A DNA stretch of 56,134 nucleotides, from positions 1-56,134 of the forward strand of contig NZ_FTMM01000020.1 of assembly GCF_900156075.1 (NCBI RefSeq), given 5' to 3'. The notes under the pieces were generated by a model. It was not told the origin of the DNA, did not search any database, and saw only the letters and a program-made list of their open reading frames with translations. The position numbers and the translations under genes were made by a program. This document shows, piece by piece, positions 1-8,357 of this stretch. Source of the DNA: Chryseobacterium sp. RU37D. Lineage in GTDB: Bacteria > Bacteroidota > Bacteroidia > Flavobacteriales > Weeksellaceae. Numbering within the stretch: position 1 is the stretch's first letter; every line of letters begins with the position of its first letter.

Positions 1-147
1 ATAAGATTTGAAACGTTGGATATTACTTGGAAGAATCTGCATTTTTTAGCATTTTCTTTAAGATTAATCAAAAAATTAAAAGTTTAAACAACTTCGCTAT
101 AAAAAGATCTTCATATAGCCTTGTAATAAAATAAATTAAAAACAAAA

Positions 148-171
148 AACAGCTCCTAAAAAGAAGCTGTT
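148..171 (-). terminator. Terminator of the DUF4293 gene
   Basis: The arms AACAGCT and AGCTGTT (148-154 and 165-171) form a hairpin just past the stop codon of the minus-strand DUF4293 gene. Read on the minus strand, a run of T follows it. The rest of 1-195 is AT-rich and shows nothing else. Confidence 0.65.
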
Positions 172-195
172 CTCACTCAAAAAATCGTTGTAAGG

Positions 196-585
196 CTATC
201 GAAGTCTGTCTACAGATTTTACGAGCCTTTCATCTTTCTTGATATAAATGTTTGCAATGAACAAACAGATAATCGCAATCAATGAAAAAATTGGCTCAAT
301 ACCCTTCTCAGGAAAATTTATTCCTCCGGATAGTTTTAGTAACCAGTACATCAATACACCAATCAACAAAGCGTTTATAATGATGCTGATAGTATTCAGC
401 AAAATTTGTCTTTTTCTGTTTTTAAAACTGAATATGCTCAGTAATCCAACCAAAACAAGCACAAAACAGACAATATTTAGCACGGGAATACTATCGGAAA
501 TGATAACATCCTGCCCTGTGACGAACAGAAAAACTGCAGCCAAAACTGCTAAAAAAGCCCATATAGTTTGTATTCTTTGTAACAT
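196..585 (-). CDS. DUF4293 family integral membrane protein
   Basis: This 129-residue protein has four hydrophobic segments, at about residues 7-24, 33-52, 60-85 and 95-113, with a short basic cytoplasmic tail. The start MLQRIQTIWA and the overall pattern match the DUF4293 family, small Bacteroidota inner-membrane proteins of unknown function. The gene is divergent from rho. A promoter with both Bacteroidota boxes lies upstream, interleaved with the rho promoter, and a terminator follows the stop codon, so it is probably a single-gene unit. The divergent position next to rho may be conserved in relatives (recollection, not checked). Membrane location is clear; the role is not known. Confidence 0.85.
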   Translation of the reverse strand: MLQRIQTIWAFLAVLAAVFLFVTGQDVIISDSIPVLNIVCFVLVLVGLLSIFSFKNRKRQILLNTISIIINALLIGVLMYWLLKLSGGINFPEKGIEPIFSLIAIICLFIANIYIKKDERLVKSVDRLR

Positions 586-603
586 TGAATATTAAATTCC
601 CAG

Positions 604-634
604 CAAAAATAATATAAATTTTGCACAATTCAAA
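604..634 (-). promoter_or_regulatory. Promoter of the DUF4293 gene
   Basis: On the minus strand, TTTG (634-631) and TATTTTTG (611-604) are separated by 19 bases, matching the Bacteroidota -33 TTTG / -7 TAnnTTTG consensus. The start codon lies 18 bases past the -7 box. It overlaps the divergent rho promoter. Confidence 0.6.
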
Positions 635-650
635 AATAAGTGTAGATTTG
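620..650 (+). promoter_or_regulatory. Promoter of rho
   Basis: TTTG (620-623) and TAGATTTG (643-650) are separated by 19 bases, a full match to the Bacteroidota consensus. Transcription would start near 656, leaving a leader of about 75 bases before the rho ATG at 731. Confidence 0.65.
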
Positions 651-730
651 CATTATACGAATGTACTTGAAAATAAAAGTCACCCGACTTACTTTTCTTA
701 TTCACAATTAATTACATTTTTACATTAAAT

Positions 731-2557
731 ATGTTTAACATTGAAACGTTAAGGTCAAAATCCGTGACGGAATTGGCTAAAATCTTAAAGGATTTGGGCG
801 TTAAAGTGGCAAGAAACAGCACTGAAAATGACAAAATCTTTGCAATTCTTGACTTTCAGGCTTCAAATCCCAAAGTGGCGAAAGATTATTTCAACGCCAC
901 AGAATCTAGTATGAATGCTGATCAGGCTCAGGCAGAAAAATCCGCGAAGGCTCCTGCCAAAAAAGCTGCACCAAAGAAAACTGCAGCTAAACAGAAAGCA
1001 GAGACCCAAGGTACTGCAGAAATAAAGACAATGGTTGAAGAAGATACTGAATCAGAAGTAAAACAGCCAGTCACTGAAATACCAAAGCCGGGAGAAATAA
1101 AAGCTGAATCAACAACGACGACCGAAGAAGAACCCACACAGGTAAAGAAAAAAAGGAAAAGAGTTTCTTCTACAAATGCAAGTAATGTAGAAATCCAGCA
1201 GGAAAAAACAGACGCTCCTAAAAATACAGAATTTCCAGAATCTGCTTCAGCAGAAGAAAGGCCAAATAACACTCAATCTCAGGCCAGACCTCAAAAAGGA
1301 CAAAGCAATAATCCGAACACCAACGGAAACCAGCATAGAAATCAAAATCAAAACCCTAATCAAAACCAAAATCAGAATAAGCAGCAACAGCAACATTCTG
1401 AAAGGAATGATGAGCATCAGGAACAGAAAAAAGAGTTCAGTTTTGACGGAATGGTTAGCATTGAAGGAGTTTTGGAAATTTTGCCGGATAATTACGGATT
1501 CTTACGTTCGTCAGATTTCAGCTATATCTCTTCGCCTGATGATGTATATGTTTCTACGGCCCAGATCAGAAATTTTGGCTTAAAAACTGGAGATACTGTT
1601 AAGGGTATTGTAAGATTACCTAAAGAAGGCGAAAAATATTTTTCTTTATTAAGACCTACTGAAGTTAATGGACGCGATCTGGCTTTCATTAAAGATCGTG
1701 TTGCCTTTGAATATTTAACTCCACTTTTTCCTGAGGAGAAATTCAATCTTGCTGGAAAAGGGTCTACCATTTCCACAAGGGTAGTTGATTTATTTGCCCC
1801 TATAGGGAAAGGACAAAGAGCTATGATCGTTGCCCAGCCAAAAACAGGTAAAACCATGCTTCTTAAAGATATTGCCAATTCTATTGCAGCGAATCATCCT
1901 GAAGTCTATATGATGGTTCTTCTGATAGACGAACGTCCGGAAGAGGTTACTGATATGGAAAGAAGTGTAAATGCGGAAGTGATAGCATCTACCTTTGATG
2001 AAGCGGCAGAAAAGCATGTAAAAGTTGCCAATCTTGTTTTAGCAAAAGCTCAGAGAATGGTAGAATGCGGTCATGATGTTGTGATACTATTGGATTCCAT
2101 TACAAGGCTGGCGAGAGCTTATAATACGGTAACTCCTGCATCCGGGAAGGTTCTTTCCGGAGGGGTGGATGCCAACGCGCTTCACAGGCCTAAAAGATTT
2201 TTCGGAGCAGCGAGAAAAATTGAAGGAGGAGGGTCTTTAACTATTATTGCAACAGCGCTTATCGATACAGGTTCTAAAATGGACGAAGTAATCTTTGAAG
2301 AATTCAAAGGTACGGGTAACATGGAACTTCAACTGGATAGAAAGATTGCTAATAAGAGAATTTATCCTGCTATTGATTTAGTGGCTTCAAGCACTCGTAG
2401 AGATGATTTACTTCTTGATGAGGTAACTTCTCAGAGAATGTGGATTTTAAGAAAGTATCTTTCTGAAATGAATCCGGTGGAAGCCATGGAATTTGTAGAC
2501 AAAAATATCAAAGGAACCCTTAATAATGAAGAATTCCTCATGTCTATGAATAAATAA
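731..2557 (+). CDS. rho: Transcription termination factor Rho with long disordered N-terminal insert
   Basis: Rho is the hexameric RNA-dependent ATPase that ends transcription at factor-dependent terminators. Residues 1-55 look like the Rho N-terminal helical domain. Residues about 65-236 are a low-complexity insert: first Lys/Ala-rich, then acidic and Thr-rich, then strongly Asn/Gln-rich at about 190-222. The cold-shock-type RNA-binding domain follows (about 237-310). The RecA-like motor contains the Walker A motif VAQPKTGKT at 367-375 and [10 protein letters not shown] near 397. At 608 residues it is much longer than the 419-residue E. coli protein; the extra length is the insert. It has its own promoter and a hairpin terminator at 2583-2610. 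Confidence 0.97.
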   Translation: MFNIETLRSKSVTELAKILKDLGVKVARNSTENDKIFAILDFQASNPKVAKDYFNATESSMNADQAQAEKSAKAPAKKAAPKKTAAKQKAETQGTAEIKTMVEEDTESEVKQPVTEIPKPGEIKAESTTTTEEEPTQVKKKRKRVSSTNASNVEIQQEKTDAPKNTEFPESASAEERPNNTQSQARPQKGQSNNPNTNGNQHRNQNQNPNQNQNQNKQQQQHSERNDEHQEQKKEFSFDGMVSIEGVLEILPDNYGFLRSSDFSYISSPDDVYVSTAQIRNFGLKTGDTVKGIVRLPKEGEKYFSLLRPTEVNGRDLAFIKDRVAFEYLTPLFPEEKFNLAGKGSTISTRVVDLFAPIGKGQRAMIVAQPKTGKTMLLKDIANSIAANHPEVYMMVLLIDERPEEVTDMERSVNAEVIASTFDEAAEKHVKVANLVLAKAQRMVECGHDVVILLDSITRLARAYNTVTPASGKVLSGGVDANALHRPKRFFGAARKIEGGGSLTIIATALIDTGSKMDEVIFEEFKGTGNMELQLDRKIANKRIYPAIDLVASSTRRDDLLLDEVTSQRMWILRKYLSEMNPVEAMEFVDKNIKGTLNNEEFLMSMNK

Positions 2558-2582
2558 CTCTTAATTTAATTTTGTTAAATAG

Positions 2583-2610
2583 AAAGCGCGAACTTATTGG
2601 TTCGGGCTTT
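2583..2610 (+). terminator. Intrinsic terminator of rho
   Basis: The stem pairs AAAGC with GCTTT and CGAAC with GTTCG, with one G-G mismatch, and a short T run follows. The rest of 2558-2888 is AT-rich, with only the sod promoter recognised. Confidence 0.7.
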
Positions 2611-2830
2611 TTAGTTTAGAAAAAGGATGATGGTAGCTTTAAGCTCTTAATAACGTTTATTTTTTTAATTATTAGAAATTAATCCTAAAAATTATCTTTT
2701 TGAGAATTGGAAATGAATATTTTCAAGGCTTCAACCTCCATCTCTCAGCCTCAATCTTCATTACTTCAAAATTTAATTTATTCTAAATCAATACATCAAT
2801 GTTAAAGATTTATTAAAGTAATCCCCATTC

Positions 2831-2862
2831 TTTGAATATAGGTTTATTTATGGCTAAATTTG
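2831..2862 (+). promoter_or_regulatory. Promoter of superoxide dismutase
   Basis: TTTG (2831-2834) and TAAATTTG (2855-2862) are 20 bases apart, matching the Bacteroidota consensus, 26 bases upstream of the ATG at 2889. Confidence 0.6.
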
Positions 2863-2888
2863 ACTAAATAACATTAAAAATAATACTT

Positions 2889-3485
2889 ATGCCATTTGAA
2901 TTACCAAAATTAGGATATGCTTATAATGCATTGGAACCGATAATCGATGCAAGAACTATGGAAATCCACCATACAAAGCATCATCAAGCATATATTGACA
3001 ATCTAAATAATGCTATCAAAGGAACTGATCTGGAAGGAAAAACGATCGAGGAAATTTGCCAGACAGGAACAGATAAGCCTGCAGTAAGAAATAATGGAGG
3101 AGGACATTTTAACCATACTTTATTCTGGGAAATTTTAACACCTGGGGGGAGCAAAGAGCCTATAGGAAACGTAAAAGCTGCTATTGAAGCTTACGGCGGA
3201 TTTGAAAAATTCAAAACTGATTTTTCTGATGCTGCTAAAACCAGATTTGGCTCAGGTTGGGCATGGCTGGTTAAGAATTCTAATGGTTCAGTTTCAGTTT
3301 CTTCAACTCCAAACCAGGATAATCCGTTAATGCCGGTTGCAGAAGTAAAAGGAACTCCGGTTTTAGGGCTTGATGTTTGGGAGCATGCTTATTATTTAAA
3401 TTACCAAAATAGAAGACCTGACTACATTGCTGCATTCTTCGATGTAGTAAACTGGGATAAAGTTGAGGAATTATTCAAAAAATAA
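2889..3485 (+). CDS. sodA: Superoxide dismutase, Fe/Mn family, Mn-type signature
   Basis: The enzyme converts superoxide to oxygen and hydrogen peroxide. The 198-residue protein has the four metal ligands His27, His76, Asp162 and His166, the last two in the LDVWEHAYY signature. The active-site Gln is supplied from the C-terminal half (Gln143 in PNQDNPL). Gly occupies the position before the HFNH motif where Fe enzymes carry Gln. Both favour a Mn-type or cambialistic enzyme over strict Fe-type. There is no signal peptide, so it is cytoplasmic. It is transcribed alone, with its own promoter and a strong bidirectional terminator. The metal cannot be settled from sequence alone. Confidence 0.95.
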   Translation: MPFELPKLGYAYNALEPIIDARTMEIHHTKHHQAYIDNLNNAIKGTDLEGKTIEEICQTGTDKPAVRNNGGGHFNHTLFWEILTPGGSKEPIGNVKAAIEAYGGFEKFKTDFSDAAKTRFGSGWAWLVKNSNGSVSVSSTPNQDNPLMPVAEVKGTPVLGLDVWEHAYYLNYQNRRPDYIAAFFDVVNWDKVEELFKK

Positions 3486-3505
3486 TTTTTAATTATTATA
3501 AAATA

Positions 3506-3536
3506 AAAAAGGTTCAGAAATTTTCTGAGCCTTTTT
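3506..3536. terminator. Bidirectional terminator between sod and the DUF6146-like gene
   Basis: A long hairpin with A-tract and T-tract flanks: AAAAAGG (3506-3512) pairs with CCTTTTT (3530-3536), and TCAGAAA pairs with TTTCTGA inside. It serves two convergent genes and abuts the minus-strand stop codon at 3538. Confidence 0.8.
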
Positions 3537-3537
3537 C

Positions 3538-3960
3538 TTATCTTCTATAAACATCACTTCCTGAAAGCCCATTCATTCTCAAACCATATTTCCAGTTAAC
3601 ATACGCAAAAACTTGATAAAGTTTATACTCGAATTTTATTCCATAATTCTCTTTTGGGTCGTAATCGATGGATGATTCAACTATATTCTTGTATTTTCCG
3701 GAAAAATAATAAGAATTCCATTCACTTACCAAAAGCGTATTTTTTGTTTTTAAATATGATTCCGAATATTGGCTGATGGGTTTTGCAATAGCACTCAGAA
3801 AATAATTAAACTGCGTATCGATTACCGTGAGATCCCATTCTCCGTCTTCATTCTTTGAAGGTTCCATCACTGATTTTTCTTTATCATTCTTAGAATCAGT
3901 CTGTGCCGAACAGCTGAATGGCAAAAGAGAAAAAATTAATAATAAGATTATATTTTTCAT
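3538..3960 (-). CDS. DUF6146-like lipoprotein
   Basis: The protein is 140 residues from the ATG at 3960. That start gives a clean lipoprotein signal (hydrophobic stretch, then FSCSAQ with the lipobox Cys near residue 17); a longer reading from 4065 would overlap the nuclease gene and bury the signal. The mature part contains a pattern of the type DTQFNYFL...IAKP...YSESYLKTKN...EWN, which resembles the flavobacterial DUF6146 family of unknown function. A terminator lies between it and the upstream nuclease gene, so it is probably transcribed separately. Function unknown. Confidence 0.75.
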   Translation of the reverse strand: MKNIILLLIFSLLPFSCSAQTDSKNDKEKSVMEPSKNEDGEWDLTVIDTQFNYFLSAIAKPISQYSESYLKTKNTLLVSEWNSYYFSGKYKNIVESSIDYDPKENYGIKFEYKLYQVFAYVNWKYGLRMNGLSGSDVYRR

Positions 3961-3976
3961 ACTCTTAAAGGTACAT

Positions 3977-4009
3977 AAAAAAAGACACTCAAAATAAGTG
4001 CCTTTTTTT
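3977..4009. terminator. Terminator after the EEP nuclease gene
   Basis: A tract of seven A (3977-3983), G, CACT (3986-3989), then AGTG (3997-4000), C and seven T (4003-4009). It lies immediately past the nuclease stop codon on the minus strand. Confidence 0.75.
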
Positions 4010-4012
4010 GTT

Positions 4013-5203
4013 TTATGGTTCTTTCTGAAGGACAACAAATGCGGGAAAGTGGTCGCTGTATCCACCGGTGAACTGGTCCCCGTTCCAGGATCGAAAAGGA
4101 TAGCCTTTGTAATTTCCTTCTTTATTGACTAAATAAGAAGGGGCAAAAATTTCCGTTTTATAAACCGAATATTCTTTTGTTACCTGATCAGAAATGACAT
4201 TTTTAGAGACAATAATCTGGTCAAATAAGTTGGGAGCATCCTGATATGCCAATGAAGCGACCCCTTTTTTGTATAAAGGATACATTAAATTAAGATAAGG
4301 AGCTGTTTCACTTAAATCTTTTGGGCTTGGCTGAGCTTTCAGATAATTTTTTAAGCTTGAGCTTACCGGATCATCATTGAAATCACCCATTGCAAAAAGT
4401 TTTGTAGAAGGATCTGCAGCCTTTACACTGTCCATCTGCTGTTTCAGCAGAGCAGCAGCAGCATTTCTTTTTGGTAAAGAAATTGCTTCACCTCCTCTTC
4501 TGGAAGGCCAGTGATTCATGAAGAACGCTACTTTTTCGTTATCAAGAAAGCCTGTTACTACCAGAATATCCCTTGTATATTCTCTTTTCCCTTCATCACC
4601 GAAGATTTTTAACTCTTTTTTCAATGAATTTGTTGGAGTAAATCTTCTTTTCTGATAAATTAAAGCGACATCAATCCCTCTGTAATCATAAGAATTATAA
4701 TGAATAATCCCGTAATCATATTTTTTTAATGCCGGTTCTTTGATGAGGTCTTCGATCACCTGTCTGTTTTCCACCTCAATCAATCCTACTACTGCAGGAG
4801 CTGTTTTTGTATACTGTGCACCTAGTTCGGAGATTACTTTGGCTTCATTCGCTAATTTGGCCTTGTAAATCTTTGTATTATAATTTTTAGGGCTGTTGGG
4901 AGTAAATTCTTCAGAACCGCTTTGGTATCTTATCGCTTTTTTACCTTTTAAAGCTTCATCGCTCCATGTTCCTTCATATTTTTCTGCTTCCAAAAATTTG
5001 ATGGAGTCAATTGGGATGCTTCTATGGAAAGCTGGATTTTTAATGTCTTTTGTTCCGTCAATATAATCTGCTGAACGAATTGTATCCCAAAGATTTTCTA
5101 CATTCAGAAAACCAACGGTGGCAACTTTTCTTAGTTTTCCCTGCTGTTGTGAAAATGCTATTATGGAAAATATAATAGCCAATAAACTCGAAAATTTTTT
5201 CAT
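4013..5203 (-). CDS. Secreted endonuclease/exonuclease/phosphatase (EEP) family protein
   Basis: This 396-residue protein begins with a signal peptide (about residues 1-18, ending AFSQQ), so it is exported. The EEP (DNase I-like) catalytic set is present: Asn34 in FLNVENL, Glu143 in GLIEVEN, His231 in MNHWPSRRGG, Asp274 and Asn276 in MGDFNDDP, and the terminal SDH triad at 383-385. Such enzymes hydrolyse phosphodiester bonds in nucleic acids or in phosphorylated lipids and sugars; the HWPS variant is common in bacterial secreted nucleases. It diverges from a TonB-dependent receptor plus DUF5689 lipoprotein, which suggests degradation of an extracellular phosphorylated polymer. The exact substrate is unknown. 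Confidence 0.9.
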   Translation of the reverse strand: MKKFSSLLAIIFSIIAFSQQQGKLRKVATVGFLNVENLWDTIRSADYIDGTKDIKNPAFHRSIPIDSIKFLEAEKYEGTWSDEALKGKKAIRYQSGSEEFTPNSPKNYNTKIYKAKLANEAKVISELGAQYTKTAPAVVGLIEVENRQVIEDLIKEPALKKYDYGIIHYNSYDYRGIDVALIYQKRRFTPTNSLKKELKIFGDEGKREYTRDILVVTGFLDNEKVAFFMNHWPSRRGGEAISLPKRNAAAALLKQQMDSVKAADPSTKLFAMGDFNDDPVSSSLKNYLKAQPSPKDLSETAPYLNLMYPLYKKGVASLAYQDAPNLFDQIIVSKNVISDQVTKEYSVYKTEIFAPSYLVNKEGNYKGYPFRSWNGDQFTGGYSDHFPAFVVLQKEP

Positions 5204-5380
5204 CCTCTTAGAGTTATTTTAAAATTATTTTAATCTGCAAATTTACTTTTTTAATTGTAGCTATTTTAATATTTATAAATTTAAAAGATGGTATCGCTGT
5301 TTTTTTATATAATGAATCTTAAAAGCTTGCAATGTTAAGAAAAAATAATGTGAAAAAGACCGGAAATTATAAAATTTGAC

Positions 5381-5388
5381 TAAATTTG
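5381..5388 (+). promoter_or_regulatory. Putative -7 box of the TonB receptor gene
   Basis: TAAATTTG matches the Bacteroidota -7 consensus 63 bases upstream of the ATG at 5452. No clear TTTG -33 box is seen at the usual spacing, so the call is tentative. Confidence 0.4.
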
Positions 5389-5451
5389 CGTCCCTAACTT
5401 TTAAACTGTTGAAAATTAACAAGAAAAGTATTAAAAAAAATAAACATACTC

Positions 5452-8322
5452 ATGATTAAAAAACTATCATTAGTCTCTTTATTTACTTTACTTCCGGCTT
5501 CATATTACTTTGCGCAGACCACTGTGTTTGCGTATCTGAAAGGTGCAGACGGGAAGCCTGTCGAAAGGGCAGAAGTAGATCTTAAAGGGAATGACAATGA
5601 TGTAACGGCTGACAAAATCGGATACTTCCAGTTTGTAGATTTGATGCCGGGGCATTACCAAATTGTGATTACAAAGCCGAATTACGAGACAAAAGTAATG
5701 GAGTTTGATGTAACGAACAGTGAGAAGAGAAAGGATTTAGGGGTAATTACTCTTTATTCTGCACTTACAAGCGCGGATCAAGGGTTGGCAATTATTGACA
5801 GTGATGGTGATGATGAAGACAGCAACAGTGGACAGGCCTCCACGGTAGGCTTGCTGCAATCGTCTCAGGATATTTTCAGCAGAATCGCGGCGTTTGATTT
5901 AGGATTCTATTGGTTCCGCCCCAGAGGAATTGATGGAAGGTTCGGGGAGACCATGCTGAATGGTGTTTCTATGATCAAATCTGACAATGGTAATGTAGAT
6001 TTCGGAAATTGGGGAGGCCTTAATGAAATTACAAGATATCCCGAAATTTCCCAGAATCATGCACCTTCTGAATATGCATTCGGCGGAAACAGCTCAGTAG
6101 TATATAAAAACACAAAGGCGAGCGAATACAGAAAAGGATTTCAATTTACTCAATCTTTAACCAACAGAAACTACAGAAACAGAACTTCTCTGCGATACAG
6201 CTCGGGAATGAGCAAAAGCGGATGGGCATTTACTGCAATGGGTGCTAGAAGATGGGCAGAGGAGGGTATCCAGGAAGGAACTTTCTATGACGCTTACGGC
6301 GCGTATCTTGGTATTGAAAAGAGGTTTAATGACAAGCATTCAATGACATTCAACTTTATTGGTGCGCCTTACAGAAGATCTACATCCAGCCCGAGTACTC
6401 AGGAAGTTTATAACTATAGAGGAGTACATTATAATTCATATTGGGGCTACCAAGATGGAGAGCAGAGAAGCGAAAGGGTAAGAAAAGGTTTCCAGCCGAT
6501 CTTCCAGGTTCAGGATTTCTGGAAAATTAATAAAAACAATAGCCTTTGGACCTCCGTTTCCTATCAGTTTGGTAAAGATAAAGGTTCCCGTCTTGACTGG
6601 CAGAACGTACAAAACCCATCTCCAACCTATTACAGAAACTTACCAAGCTATTACGATTCTTTAGATCCTAATGCTTCAGTAGTAGATCCTACGGGAGCGA
6701 TGACAACGGCTCAGGATGCTTTTCAGACATCATTAAAAGCATGGCAGACAGGAGATCCTAATATTACGCAGATCAATTGGGACAGATTGTACCAAAGAAA
6801 TATGCAGCAGGCTCCGCAAAATTATTTCGGGCAAAGCGGTAGAAGGGCTTTATATTATTTAGTAAATGATGTAAGCGACGATAAAATCTGGAATGCAGCA
6901 ACGCATTTTGTGCATAATTTTAATGATAATACAAAATTTTTATTAAACGTTTCTTACCAGAATTACCGTTCCGAGCAATACAGAGAGGTGAATGACCTTC
7001 TGGGAGCTGATTTTGTATTAAATAAAGATCCTTTTGCAGCGACTAACCAGCCAGGAAAATCCGGATTATACAATCAGGGTGAAGAAAATGTAACGAAAAA
7101 GGTAGGCGATAAAATGACTTACGACTACATTTTCAGAAGACAGGAAGTAAAAGTAAATCCGGGATTGAAATTCACAACCGGTTCATTTGATATTTTTGTT
7201 TCTGCGATGGCAGGATATTCTTCATCAAACAGAGAAGGTTTATTCAAACATTATCTATACAACGATTCTTACGGAAAAGGACAAGATTACAACTATTGGA
7301 ATTTCGGGCTTAAAGGACAGGCCATCTACAGAATCAACGGTAGGAATTTCTTGGTCTATAACGGAGCATTCTATAACCAGGCTCCTTATCTTGAAGATTT
7401 ATTCGTGAATCCGAGAGTAAATGGTTCTGTAGCGCCAAACGTAAAGAGCATGACGGTAAATGCGAATGATCTTAGCTACGTTATTTCTTCTCCTTTCTTA
7501 AAACTAAGGTTAACGGGATATTTAGTAGATACCGATAATGAAACTACGGTACAAAGATATTTTGCAGACGGATTACCTCTGGACGGTTTGGATTCTGATG
7601 GTAATGCAACGAATGTTCAGAGTGCTTTTGTATCTCAGATCATGACAAATGTGAAGAGAAGAAATATGGGATTAGAATTAGGTGTTGATGTGAAAGTGCT
7701 TCCTACTTTATCATTACAGGGGTTAGCAAGTATTGGTCAATACATCTATAAAAATGATCCTATGACATATTTCGCATCAGATGCAGTGGGGGTTTTTGCA
7801 AACGGGCAGCCATATACAAGCCTTGGTAAAGCATATATCAATAATTATCGCCAGGGAGGAACTCCTCAGCAGGCATTTTCTTTAGGTTTCCGATACAATA
7901 ACCCTAAATACTGGTGGGTAGGAGCCAACTGGAATTATTTTGACCAGAATTACCTTGACCCGGCAACATTGATCAGAACTGAAGGATTTACACAAAATGC
8001 AACATCTTCATCACCTTTCTACGGTTTGACCGAATCTGAGCTAAGAAGGGTTCTTCAGCCAAATATGCTGCCTTCTTCTTTCTTCCTTAATGCCAATGCA
8101 GGAAAATCTTGGGTAATAGGTAAATATTATGTATTGATCTCTGCAACGATTAATAATATTTTAAACAACAAAAAATATATTACAGGAGGATTCGAGCAAA
8201 CAAGAAATGCCAAATATGATACTTTCTCTCAGGATTTTGATAGAGAGTATACCTTATTCGGGCCAAAATACTGGTACACTCAGGGAAGGTCGTATTTTGT
8301 AAATTTACAATTCAGATTCTAA
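5452..8322 (+). CDS. TonB-dependent receptor with N-terminal carboxypeptidase-regulatory-like domain
   Basis: This 956-residue outer-membrane protein has a signal peptide (about 1-21), an Ig-like carboxypeptidase-regulatory domain (about 24-100, with DGKPVERAEVDL and a GYFQF turn), a plug region (about 125-260) and a long beta-barrel ending in an aromatic terminal strand (YFVNLQFRF), typical of outer-membrane insertion. Such receptors import large ligands using the TonB-ExbBD proton-driven system. It is followed after 35 bases by a DUF5689 lipoprotein, so the two are probably co-transcribed, and it diverges from a secreted nuclease. It lacks a paired SusD homologue, so it is not a typical SusCD glycan system. 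The ligand is unknown. Confidence 0.9.
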   Translation: MIKKLSLVSLFTLLPASYYFAQTTVFAYLKGADGKPVERAEVDLKGNDNDVTADKIGYFQFVDLMPGHYQIVITKPNYETKVMEFDVTNSEKRKDLGVITLYSALTSADQGLAIIDSDGDDEDSNSGQASTVGLLQSSQDIFSRIAAFDLGFYWFRPRGIDGRFGETMLNGVSMIKSDNGNVDFGNWGGLNEITRYPEISQNHAPSEYAFGGNSSVVYKNTKASEYRKGFQFTQSLTNRNYRNRTSLRYSSGMSKSGWAFTAMGARRWAEEGIQEGTFYDAYGAYLGIEKRFNDKHSMTFNFIGAPYRRSTSSPSTQEVYNYRGVHYNSYWGYQDGEQRSERVRKGFQPIFQVQDFWKINKNNSLWTSVSYQFGKDKGSRLDWQNVQNPSPTYYRNLPSYYDSLDPNASVVDPTGAMTTAQDAFQTSLKAWQTGDPNITQINWDRLYQRNMQQAPQNYFGQSGRRALYYLVNDVSDDKIWNAATHFVHNFNDNTKFLLNVSYQNYRSEQYREVNDLLGADFVLNKDPFAATNQPGKSGLYNQGEENVTKKVGDKMTYDYIFRRQEVKVNPGLKFTTGSFDIFVSAMAGYSSSNREGLFKHYLYNDSYGKGQDYNYWNFGLKGQAIYRINGRNFLVYNGAFYNQAPYLEDLFVNPRVNGSVAPNVKSMTVNANDLSYVISSPFLKLRLTGYLVDTDNETTVQRYFADGLPLDGLDSDGNATNVQSAFVSQIMTNVKRRNMGLELGVDVKVLPTLSLQGLASIGQYIYKNDPMTYFASDAVGVFANGQPYTSLGKAYINNYRQGGTPQQAFSLGFRYNNPKYWWVGANWNYFDQNYLDPATLIRTEGFTQNATSSSPFYGLTESELRRVLQPNMLPSSFFLNANAGKSWVIGKYYVLISATINNILNNKKYITGGFEQTRNAKYDTFSQDFDREYTLFGPKYWYTQGRSYFVNLQFRF

Positions 8323-8357
8323 TAAAAACACTAACTACTTTAATTAAAATTATTAAA

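Noticed and set aside
928..1272. A 114-residue minus-strand open frame inside rho
   Set aside because: It lies opposite the Lys/Ala and acidic low-complexity insert of Rho, where stops on the other strand are rare. It has no family signature and no promoter.
4013..4065. A longer start for the DUF6146-like lipoprotein gene at 4065
   Set aside because: It would overlap the nuclease gene and cross a terminator, and would place 35 extra residues before a perfect lipoprotein signal.
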